Positions 32,901 to 41,100 of a DNA stretch of 64,000 bases are shown piece by piece. Source of the DNA: Sphaerolaimus hirsutus (taxonomy: Eukaryota > Nematoda > Chromadorea > Monhysterida > Sphaerolaimidae); contig OZ038451.1 in the NCBI GenBank assembly GCA_964036195.1, positions 14,574,529 through 14,638,528 of the forward strand, in the 5' to 3' direction. Position 1 is the stretch's first letter, and every line of letters starts with the position of its first letter. The notes under the pieces were generated by a model that had not been told where the DNA came from, did no database searches, and saw only the letters and a list, made by a program, of their open reading frames with translations. The position numbers were made by a program, and so were the translations under genes.

Positions 32901-35141
32901 GAGGTAACCAGGCTGGTGTCCAGGGAAAGGGTGGAAAGGTGTGCCTGCAACATGGCGTTGGCGCTGCGCTGGCGCGCTAGCCGCTCGCTGTTGCTGGCAG
33001 TTCACAACAAACACCCTATCAACATCAGCAAGATGACCTTTGGCGTGACGGTGGAACAACTGCGTGTGCTGGCCACCGAGAACAAGGTCGTCAGGGTTGT
33101 CAGCACGCCCGAGGGGGACCAATTCATGCTCAAATCGAGGCAGCAGACGTACGTGGACCCACTCATGCCAGATGGGCAGAATAAACAGAAGCCCTGCCAA
33201 GAAAATTTGGTAGGTGTGGTTTTGGTTTTGATGATTTTACTGCTGAGTGGATTTAGGAGTAGGGCGATCCGGTTATTGGGTGTGGCTCTGTTAATTAGGC
33301 AAGTCGCGGCGGACCCTATGTTGCTTCAAATTTGTTCCAAACCTACAGGGGCTTGGTATTTAGATTTACCCGAAATACCCACGTGTAATTTGTACAGTTC
33401 AACGTTATTTGGTGAGTCTGAACTGTCACCAGTTCATGATGTGTCAGTGTCAGTGTATGCACAGAGGCGTCGCCCTGTGACAGCGAATGCCACCTTTTGT
33501 CAAGCCAGACGTCACGAGGTGACGACATGCACAAATGCTTTATTTGCACATTATATTTATGAATATCATGATAGTTATGTACCAATGCCGATTGAGAAGT
33601 GTGCAGAAATGTTTCACGCGGTGCGTGACGGTCACGCGCGTAAGTCGGGCTTGAAACAGATTGAACCGATGGTCTGGTCAACCATGAAAAGCATTGATCT
33701 GCAATTCCCTACGTGGAATGATTGTTTTAAGCAGCATGTTGATAATTTCATTTTGACACAGGGAACTGTGGCCACATTTGACAATCAGCAACTTATTACG
33801 GACATGGATGCCGCACCTACTTGTAGCCCAGCTGCTGGGCGCTGCACCAGCAGCAGGGGGGTGTTGTTCTGGGAGCCGACTACGTTAGCACCGGCTTCCT
33901 GCCCCTTTGAGCATGTAGGAAACTTTCCTGGGAAAAGACAGAATGAAACGGTCATTTTGATTCATGAACAAAGTGCTTTTACGATAAAAGGTGGCCCGGT
34001 GCACATACAATGCCTGGAGCCAGCAGTATATTTGACAGATCAGGGTCCGCTACTGTCCATTTTGCAAATAGACAATTCATCAACTGAAAGTATGTGTCAA
34101 ATCATGTTTAAGAAGTGTGCATCGACAGTGAAAATGACATTTGCTGAGTTTTGGAGTGGAAATCTGACTCCAAACGCAGCTACACAGCACCAGTTTATGT
34201 ACCAGGTGTTGACACAGCAAGCCCATCAGAATTTTGAGACCCTAAGACATCAGATTTGTGTGTTGGCGCGCAGCAATGCACTAATGGTGCGGGCGCTGGC
34301 TCATATCTCGCCTGTGGCCGCAGCAAGATTATTGCTTGCTGATGAAAGCATAAATGCTGAATACGCCGGTGACGTGCTTTCAGTCACAGCGTGTCATAAA
34401 GTTCAACCTGATAGACTTTATATGTCCCATAAGGTGAATGGAATCTGTTATGATATGATGCCGGTAAGAGTACATGGGAAGCTTCTATTCAAAATACCAG
34501 GATCTCAGGACCTGGTGGAGCATGCAAATCAGTTGCCTTGCTCTCAATTGCAATCACCTGTATTTAAGTCCCAAAATGGAACCTACTTAGCTCTGACCAA
34601 TGGGAATATGGTGAAGGTAAACATGCACCATACCCCAGCCTTTGTACATCCAAAGTTTCTGTCAGATGGAATCAAATTCAATCGAACCTTGATTCGGCCC
34701 GGAATGGTCATGGAAAATGCCATGATGTATGCAAACATACGTAGTTTGCACATGCGACGGGTTGAGGCACGGGAAAAATTGGATAGGCTAATTCATTACA
34801 CTAGCCTGTTTTCTATTGATAGCGCCCATACTGCAAGTATGCTGCATGGGCGGGGACTGGAGCACATGGTGACTCACGCGGGTGAGCTGCTGTTGAATGC
34901 ATCGGGTCGCGTAATTGACCATGAGTTTGATGTGGTTCACATGATCACTACTAGTGCTGTTCCGAAAGCCATCAGGGGACCATTCCAATTAGTGTTGAAC
35001 ATTCTGTGGGTGATTTTCATTACATTATTGATAATGGGGCTTATTTATCTGTGTGTGCGTTATGAAGGTTTTCGTAGTGCGGTAATTACTGCATGTAAAT
35101 GGCCCGTAAGGATAGTAAGAATAGGGATGGTTTGGGTGTGA
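23967..35141 (+). CDS. Giant polyprotein frame: Gag - X - envelope-like glycoprotein (3,724 codons)
   Basis: One uninterrupted frame from ATG 23967 to TGA 35139-35141. Residues 1-90 are coiled-coil-like and 90-310 are low-complexity Pro/Gly/Ser. Residues about 318-550 form a capsid-like region of retrotransposon Gag type (VWIKQLEVALYSL, EPLRWLAGV). A CCHC knuckle, C-x2-C-x4-H-x4-C, lies at residues 775-788 (26289-26330). After about residue 820 no Gag feature remains; 26.4-33.2 kb is the X region, where accessory exons alternate with intron-like DNA that is all open in this frame. Residues about 3082-3724 are Env-like. Gag alone would normally be freed by proteolysis or made from RNA spliced downstream of it; I see no stop after Gag. 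The Pol frame follows in phase after the UGA. The start is the first ATG after the leader. Confidence 0.85.
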   Translation: MVFPLPPLVPELDAEGKLVLPELPEKVVDVRTMEELDEQIDNITRQQQILQGKDYSFEDRALRTQCRGYLARLDGLLAQLKAVKRTFATEEVRRRANALRNDPGEVPGGAGNGNNEENDPNNPTGDPPTTDPPIQLLTVADPNVAPPTGGIPVQHVGGAQPPMGRGLPRTPLQPANPPTGTAPRTPPPATSRTSSTGAGASTISAPGMAGGGVFPRSSVVMAAPRRRAFSGSSTVQNLNALTAQKGSNQVFGLVPSVQKGTSSGSNGYGSQGGAPGVPSPQVGGVGGTFSSGRASNVASNQQGGPIDLVNDARGGEWYQKYMDDREQTVEYLRNATNQRLQNLELKIAHAKRAAINDSVNPYELGGGKDSVLTGPYITALSQKCCEYGGERSEGAINPSVWIKQLEVALYSLCIPKKKWPLCLSLRLKGEPLRWLAGVDDSTRSNYQELKRQFLLTYENTEVQMRARDELSRTKQIKTQSVKEFYHNLRDMHASAFAHLDEATKERDFRILFANSISPQLQIFYRTLSPAEQNQPFLTLLERLSTYESQVTDTRAPPSFEVRPSAPGDQNRRGGYVPRGRFVMNRRRFERRPFNDRENASANRADDPLSQLERPTEVLQSARTGLRTEENDSGSKNTEIVKKLDEISGEIKKGTERVDKLESQFRDESSEMRRAILEIGRKSAENFAQGRGMTFRRGGASNPNFQGNSMPRNFQNSNPNGPNQNLNASLTSAPPSSPNYTQQNQQNMRGAGWSTQYRSQGPGSNMSQGAGSPRACYQCGQVGHLARSCTATRGQNRPPERVNHVYHSLSTLAAGVAMEDKNEGNGAVEHLFSILAKPVNKIGEGGGVENPPGEDLPQKCKLIYKEIEQKTLDRPGGQLTAVNSRQAELTKARAFWVPHATLNAAPLGLPRPFLCPFFGAKLIARPARCADKDGKICEGQKLKAIILDNKMARVHPRENVPGPNNDARACQLGSKFWVSVNLSEEVEKRLKIAEITASEQTVKMLEVCDKNGSGQIRAESKRKISANKGLGMRHRECYGSGRGVCAYKWRFRHGNLPVGHKMRALGMRWRLPWPRGRAVCKMGRPSALPKKPQMNGSACLPANFRPPVCTHKRGGKIRQILSISYTLNGGAKIPVFAVLAFLYAALGAWTYHSSVKHFEKHKILEIMEPNPQGNPDLFEPRPESPPNPLLDQMIDEVDRLSTIDDFVRSLSQDNRPPRMAPGELTSSCARASSVGDTFAAAAENDGSWRKICRKSSFIATAVIEVLSGNLWPPQEMCDFVKWRHFFDEHSYMTSCFAEAAAAAAEREAGAAEILANLFNDAPEQVRAEHERGGAAGAPVPLAGDQLEWAELYGECSKSEMGLYWQFLRCGKNGKCTEALSPDMVDQARAITPPQLLASSTLDAGVLLATPPPPVHMHVPAQQREMAPGGCENAKWSFLKPFELGSDVCDVEIGGFSAGAVSSDAPMPGRTAEGYPTEGAQTSAYNPSFRHKLVASIGLRVGIDVAGTQAALGRAVERYEQQARGAAPVSQGSEFQIVPYVNQLHKAHPELSGAASEGRDDSPVDQVDSVVDSAWKGARGDDGRVPVRRSKRPQRPSRRRYAFVAIEPSSEPAPEDAPQPTKSKQISHDRWCALVTSHVFCAKYGPNFEISCTRKIESSMNNISQFNISFDRVLRDIFHLCMGDFPPKSNVEKYTLVMQNQILDYCKNAIKFRSIEHNCRGHVNGTRFLAQNTILSDMISRQESTHFCDFCGHVNAVYAPLEWRSGRGEEVIMKIVKVMNHGHLLQLAHLEGKLALEKRPEYEHRPACRVKIINRNNVTNLRGQLRMMISLPNDHIKSKWGRFHEFNGACYLQINDASARWFPIKLVEQIATMTEMKLESSDLEQTQDAFCRDYEREIFNSSIKISMFCARSECKFKHDCVCSMWVKNADEYIDGSERLLIIYKSREKNCKPKKCEPTRKTTHRCRQAESECAGAREQQRQQAPRHQHGRTRVRRGARAHLGGHRDRHRRDGGTGIDGAGQGASQIGCADNRCESCDCGCFRGLEGGFAGLEGGSILNLPLFCALVTSGAGQRQNVSTTVVTNAPYTPEWSTFPFTVPVNTRGKITPFKIVDIHRCVVVNSSFTPKNIILPWVKILTTAKPHSRPSVQFWHFSNIIKLFCEKCHFSPGTEISFCIFYPVNKKSASKWCGIDLPIICVLTPSHCPSIYQNVRPTSVDCNHVQQSNQLSYQTNRILLRPHVELANDSLVQICACFGKVSIKMGSQRSSRTFLPGWKYLKIEPKCEFEPKCECENEKFEFHESLRMSEQKCLNILENYQRGKKINLRGGLESVGMLEKRGFESFGIVKSSRKTRKQCLSLKLDTRETLSSSPETETRPETSSKATSDLGTLVARTNDKSWQDACSPDTHKHHGGRMDSISTELGGKNVLGTLVHVLGHFSAFLGCGFSAANSIYRFQLASRQIWGNGTLVPKIREKQNYAHMTLSVAENGSQKEMGIQIEKGGHNFRGKNSLNENGSVFRNVGSACAAGLNIDGICGGKFKGTPQLYLRQENACFSCKMVKYAVRKACESQVSGKKCENEYCELRGSKRMEMQIFGSISWCACECGPTFEMTHKSLKWMIIAKSMVIAGKLADAPTTSAHQPVEEDVGEQPVETRPGLSDDGSDAEQRERTAPARYPLIVQPNRTAPPRMEPTGVENNLNYEAEYGHHKCEYRKKVDLSILSRICITVFSKGGACEFEKNTRVFFAAIRVPLRPGQTICHIFDSPVPIFRHVVGLPLEYYQATYFPLACLLGGCSTNKIRLASGDIDVTVPHVTYGNLPFKDFSINFMHARHRLCHTVGADCYWWGVNLMVASAMGNDHLIRDLLLRPPVVMGRIPMVCTEHQYFFLVKPKDIMDRVPGSGVMCFTYLDCVEHLTMSHSLKMTPVTVMAVVETLLSEFEHCEGADWIFASLRKDEKICSFVNLCKMMSAICFAGVIRSEIVPKEVTRLVSRERVERCACNMALALRWRASRSLLLAVHNKHPINISKMTFGVTVEQLRVLATENKVVRVVSTPEGDQFMLKSRQQTYVDPLMPDGQNKQKPCQENLVGVVLVLMILLLSGFRSRAIRLLGVALLIRQVAADPMLLQICSKPTGAWYLDLPEIPTCNLYSSTLFGESELSPVHDVSVSVYAQRRRPVTANATFCQARRHEVTTCTNALFAHYIYEYHDSYVPMPIEKCAEMFHAVRDGHARKSGLKQIEPMVWSTMKSIDLQFPTWNDCFKQHVDNFILTQGTVATFDNQQLITDMDAAPTCSPAAGRCTSSRGVLFWEPTTLAPASCPFEHVGNFPGKRQNETVILIHEQSAFTIKGGPVHIQCLEPAVYLTDQGPLLSILQIDNSSTESMCQIMFKKCASTVKMTFAEFWSGNLTPNAATQHQFMYQVLTQQAHQNFETLRHQICVLARSNALMVRALAHISPVAAARLLLADESINAEYAGDVLSVTACHKVQPDRLYMSHKVNGICYDMMPVRVHGKLLFKIPGSQDLVEHANQLPCSQLQSPVFKSQNGTYLALTNGNMVKVNMHHTPAFVHPKFLSDGIKFNRTLIRPGMVMENAMMYANIRSLHMRRVEAREKLDRLIHYTSLFSIDSAHTASMLHGRGLEHMVTHAGELLLNASGRVIDHEFDVVHMITTSAVPKAIRGPFQLVLNILWVIFITLLIMGLIYLCVRYEGFRSAVITACKWPVRIVRIGMVWV
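26289..26330 (+). other. CCHC zinc knuckle of Gag nucleocapsid
   Basis: Encodes CYQCGQVGHLARSC, a perfect C-x2-C-x4-H-x4-C knuckle (residues 775-788 of the giant frame). In retroelements this domain binds genomic RNA. It is preceded by a Gln/Asn/Gly/Ser-rich linker and followed by the unassigned X region. Confidence 0.95.
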
Positions 35142-38100
35142 CGCCAGTATGCAATGCATGTGACAAATTCTGGTGTAGGTAGTGATCAACAGAAGCCAGA
35201 TGCTTTTGGTGACAGACCGGAAGTGGACAGGCCAAATACGCTTGACCTGCCTATTCGATATGTGAGTGGAAGTGGCTATTCTGGAAATAGGGTCCGTATA
35301 CCTAGGGTGCGTCTGGGGCCACAGTTGCTGCGCACCTTAAAGCAGACTAGAGAGGAAAATGACTTTGACGAACAAATTCAATCTGAGGTGGTGGCGTCTA
35401 TGCGCGTGCGAGCACCGCGACAAGTTCCCTTTCTAGTGTTGCTGGCGCTTGCATTAATTGTTACGCCTGTTGATTGTGTATTTACCTGGAGGGGTGTAAC
35501 ACATGAAGCACGCTTTTGGGGCAGTGTGGTTGATTGGTGTGAGTGTGTTATGGTTGTGTGCGCGTTGTTCAGCGTGTGCATGTGGAATGTGTTGAACAAG
35601 CCTTTGACACCGAGGCCTGTGTGGATGAGCAGCAGCGAACAAATGAGTGAATGTTTAAGCACATTAAGCATGTTGCCGCCAAAATGTGAGCCATTGTCTC
35701 AGATTGAGAAATGGCCGCTCGATAAGTTTGGGGTCGGGGTGTTTGAAACAGAACCTGACTTTTCTCTGCGTGCTAGGGTGCTGAGCTGTGTGCCATCCCT
35801 GTCTGGATTCCTACAGTTTTCGGTCAAAGCAAGAATTGTTTTGGAAAGAAATATGGCTGTATGGATAGGCTTTGAGGGGAACATGTGGGAAAGGAAGTTA
35901 GGGCAAATTCAAGATCTATTGAAAGGTAGGAAAAGGAGGTGTGTGCAAGGCAGTGGCGCAAAAGCGCCCAGGTTTAAGAATAAGGCGGTTCATGAGCGGA
36001 AGGGCCGTACAAATGAGTTGCACGGTCGCATGCACATGATTTTTGCAACGACCACTGTGCATCAGTTAAATTCTCTGCCCATGACTGGTCATTTGGCTGC
36101 TGCAGGCACAGGAGTGGTTTTGAGTGCCCATGGAATGATAAGGGACATAGAAGTGCACTGTATAATAGATACAGGGGCGTCTATGTCATGTCTGAATAAA
36201 AGGCTGCTTGACAAGTTGAAGATTCCCTACAAAAGCACACAAATTACCATTACGGTGGCAGATGGCGCTGATATGGTGCCGATCGGCACGTGCGATGTGC
36301 AACTTGCTATAGATGGCACATTGTTCAATGTGCATGCTCTGGTGTTGGAAGGAATTACCAGTGATGTGTATATCGGTTTCAAAACTTTGAAACAGTGGGG
36401 AGACTTTCAAGTCACCTTCTATCGAGGAAATGACAATAAAAACTTGGACATGGGAGAGATAAAATTTATTACGGGGAAGAAAATACGTTTTAATGTGCCT
36501 AAGGGCCGGGGAGTGAATCATGTTATGGTCATGCACACAAAAGAGCGTGTGAAATTAAAGCCTCTTAGTGTCACATCTGTGTCTATTTATGCGCCTGATG
36601 TGACTCAGGAATTTCTGACAATGGTTCTGAGGGACAGAAAACTGGAACGGAATTATGTGTGTGCTCCGATAGATAAGATGATGAGAGTTCACCGTATAAA
36701 AATCTATCCCACACTGGTTGACTTGAAGCGTCATTTTGATGAGGAACGTAAGAGCTTTGTTTTGTCTGGCTCGGTTCCAGTGTTCAATCCAAATAGGAGT
36801 GACATCACGGTGCCCAGTGATAGGCCCGTGGTGAAGATCACTCAGCTGGGGGGAATCATGCACAGGGCACTGGGAATGGTGCCGGAAAAGCAAATTTTGA
36901 TTTCGGCGCCATCAAAGCCCAGTAGTTTAGGGGATCAAGAGACGCCAGTGTATATTACTGGTCATACTACCAAAAGGGGTACACAAGTCCCCGTGTTGCT
37001 CACGCCGCAATATGGAAGTGAATTTAAGAAATTAGTGATGACTGGCGATGAATGCCAGCAGCGCTTGGGTGAGTGGTTAGATTGTTTGCAATCAATACAC
37101 CCAGAAGCCAAGCTGTCTTCGATGATATTGAATGAAGTAAGTATGGCTCAAGTTTTCCCAGAATCTATAGCGGCGATGTCAGACAACGCCGGAAAAGCGA
37201 GATTGACAGAATTGAAAAGGGCAGCAGAGGTGGCTAGAAGAGATTCACCTAATGCAGTGGCTACGGTGACTGTGCGAGAGAATTATGAAGATGATAACAG
37301 GTTGAACTTACCGAATTTGGCTAAGCCCATGGTGCCGCAACTTAGTTTGGAAGAAAGACATGAGATAATTAAGCGAGATGCAAATTTCAAGGACACAGTT
37401 TTGAATGAACAACAAAAACAGGAGTTCATGGAAATGTTATTACGTTATCATGACGTTTTCGTGTTAGAGTTGGCAAACAGGAGTTCCTGTAGTGCCCTGG
37501 TTGCCGACATTCGGCTGAAAGATGAAAACCACCCTGGTTTTCAATCACGTCCGTATCCCATCAGTTTTTTTGAAGAAAAAATTCTCGATCACTGGCTAGT
37601 AAGGCAAATATCCCTGGGATTAGCAGAGTTTGGAGTAAGCCGTTTTTCGAGTCCTGTGTTTCTAGTACGAAAGCCTACTGCAGAGCCGGAAAAGATACCG
37701 TCGATAAAAAATTGGCGTACAGTGTTTGACTTGAGAAAAATCAATTCGCTCTGTCGTTTAGAGCAAGGAAATGTAACACCCCTCAAACAGCTATTAGAAA
37801 AACTTTTATTGGGCGTGGTATGGTCCACCTTTGATGGGTTGTCCGCCTATGACATGATAAAATTGTCTGAAAATAGTAAAGATTTGTTCGCAATTTCTAC
37901 TGCGCGTGGTGTTTTAAAATTTAATTCTTTACCCCAGGGGTCCTCATCGAGTACATCTATATTTTCTCTCGCCATGACCGTAATCTTTTGGAACAGTCGA
38001 AAAACTCTAACGTACGTAGATGACGTGTGCACTGTGTCCGACAAGGTGGAGGACCATGTGCATGACGTAGAGGACGCTTTGAAGCGTTTTGCCCACTACA

Positions 38101-41100
38101 GATTTCGCATTTCACTCAAAAAAACAGTTTTTGCCGCTAGACGTGTAAAAATGTTAGGACAATATATAAGCAGGGAAGGTAGGGAAATGGACAAGGAAAA
38201 AGTGGAGGCAATTTGTAAATTGCCCCCACCAAAGGACAAGACTGGGGTGCGCAGTTTCCTAGGGATGGCAAACTGGCACCGGAGTTGGATTAAGGATTTT
38301 GCACTTCACACGAGACATCTAAATAAGTTGTTAACTGGAAAAGATAATCAACCTTTTGTGTGGAATGAGAATGCACAGGAGGAATGGCAATGGTTGAAGG
38401 ACCAGCTGGTGAAGGCGCCAATTTTGGCAGCACCAGACTATAATAAAGGTTTTGAATTGAGAACTGATGGGTCTAAAAGGGGGATTTCTGGTATTTTGTC
38501 GCAAAAATCTGACAAAAATAGACACAATGTAATTGGGTACTATTCTAGGGTGTTGTCCAAGCAGGAACAACGCATGGCCAGTTATGATTTTGAAATGCTT
38601 GCCATTGTGTCTTCCTTAATTCACTGGCGCAGCATTATTTACTGTTATAAAGTTGAAGTGCATACTGACTGTGCGGCTGCATGTTATCTGTTGAGAGACA
38701 AGCACGCACAGAACCCTAGGGTAGCTAGGTGGTCATTGGCAATTAGTTCTTTTCCGGGGGTTACAATAAAATATACCCCTGGTAAAACCAACCCAGCAGA
38801 TGTGTTGTCTAGGGAATTTTCAGCTGAAGATGTGTCATGTCAACCAGAAATGGTGCCAGACCCGTCTGAGGCGATTCTGAATGATGACCGCATGGAAATC
38901 TGCGGGGAAGATTGTGGTGATTCATGTGAATTGCAGCAAACAGTTAAGGATCATGTGCAGAAGCATCTCTTGCAAGTGATGCAAACGAGAAGTAGGGCCA
39001 AAGTTGTAAATGCAAGTGTGACTGCAGTTCCTGCAACACACAATCAGAGTGATGCGCAAAATAGTGCGACTCCAGCCGCTGCAATAAGAGTAGTGACCCC
39101 AAATGTTGTGGTGACAAATGATCAGGGAATTAGTCATTCTCTGGTCATCCCAAATGATCCAGAGATGGATCAGACGCCAGATCAAATCGCTAGAAGCCAA
39201 ATTCCGAGTGCGTCTGATTATGACAAGGAAAACTTTTCTGATTTTTTGGAAGAAGATGGGATTGTACAGAAGTTCCGGGACGGACAGATTTCAGACGAGT
39301 TCTGTGCCGCCATGAAGGAATTTTTGGTGCATGGAAATTTGCCAGTAAACTCTACCTTGGCAAGGAGGGTGGTTCTGGCGGCACAGCAATATGTTTTGGA
39401 AGATGATCTTTTGTATTACTTTGACAAAAGGAAACCTGGTTTGGAGCCAGCATTATTGCTGTATGTGCCTAGAGACATGCGTCGTGCAGTGATGGCTTTG
39501 CATCATGCATCTGGTTGGGGAGCACACCAGGGTGCATTGAGAACTTACCAGCGATTGTTGCATTGTTTTTATTGGCACAATGCCTATAACGATGTAGTTG
39601 AATATATTAGGAAATGTGCAAAGTGTTTTGCACACAAGGGACAAACTGGTCAGGTGGTTTCGCCACACGGCCAATTACCACAAGCTGACAAACCTTTTGA
39701 TGTTTTATATTTTGACATTTCTAATGTTATGCATTACAGTGCAACATGTCAGTACAAGGCCGTGGTGACAGCCATTTGCCCCTTTTCTAGTTATCCATTT
39801 GCTGCGCCTCTGTCGGACATGCGCACGATCACTATTGCACAGGCATTAATGACTCATGTTTTTTCATTTACTGGGTTTCCCAGAGTCTGCATCAGTGATC
39901 ACGGTGCCAATTTGATGGCACTGCGGGAATGCTTCAAGTTTTTGCGTGTGGGTCACAGAAATGTGCTACTTGCAAACCCACAGTCAAATAAAGTTGAAAA
40001 TTGGCATCGTTTCAAGACTTCATTGGGGATAATGATTACACAGTATGCTAGAAGTCATGAAAATTGGGATGAGACCTTGCCCATGCTCATGCTGGCTCTT
40101 CGAACCAGTCACTCAGCGAGCATCGGCATGAGCGCTTTTGAAGTAGTTTTTGGACACCGGCCAAATCTATTTTTCTTACCTGACGCTTTGAGTCGGCCCA
40201 GTTTAGCTTTGAGAACCAGTGAGTCAGCTATTGGCTTTGTTAGAGAATCTATTTATCAGGCATGGAAAACCGCAATTAAAAATAAACTAGAATATGAACA
40301 GACTACGGCTAAGCAGGTTGAGTTAGAGAAAAATAAGTTGCAAGTGGGTGACGCTGTTTATGTGAGACAAGTATTTGTGCCAAAGGTTGGCCAGACCAGT
40401 AAGTTTTTGCCAAAACTTTTGGGACCATTGGTGGTTCGCAAAGTCTTGAATAGTGCTGCCTATGTGGGTGCAATAGGCGAGCCGGATCGCCCTGCGCAGC
40501 TTATTCCTTTTAGGCGCATTTGTAAGGTTGTTGGAGATGCTGAAGCTAAGAAAATGAAGAAAAGTGAAGTTTTGAATTGTATGAGAAGTAAAGAAATAAT
40601 TTCTAAATTTCCAGCCCTTCACCGCGCTGGCAGTGACTCAGGCAGTGCCGATCCAGGTCACTCAAGATGGAGCCCTGGTGGGTATGGTGGAATGCCATCG
40701 CTGGCCTGCTTTGTCAGACAGAATGATAGAGATGCATCATTGTGTTCACAAGTACGAGGTGCCCTACTTGAAGAGGGTGTGGCTGCGTGTGAGAGGTGGA
40801 GTGATGCACTTCGCAGTGGGAGTGCGCCCGTTCCTGACAGAGTGGCACGATCGCAGCACCCACTGGCCGGTGGCCAGCAGCGAGGTTTTCGAACCGTCCA
40901 ATTTGCTGTTCAGAATGCCCACGGTGAACTTGGACCCGAGGCATACGCAATTTGGGCAAGTGATGAATGTGGGTGCACCGGCTCCCGGCACCAGTGCTGG
41001 CCGGCAGGAGCTGTTAATGCATCCATGGCCATCTGAGGGTCTGGCCTGTGATGAAATAGATAGGGAGGTGCCGCCAATCAGGGCGCAGCCTCTGGGCACA

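Noticed and set aside
32541..33200. Minus-strand 219-codon frame
   Set aside because: Shadow of E9-E10 and the polyprotein frame; composition is His/Gln-rich as expected for the antisense of such codons.
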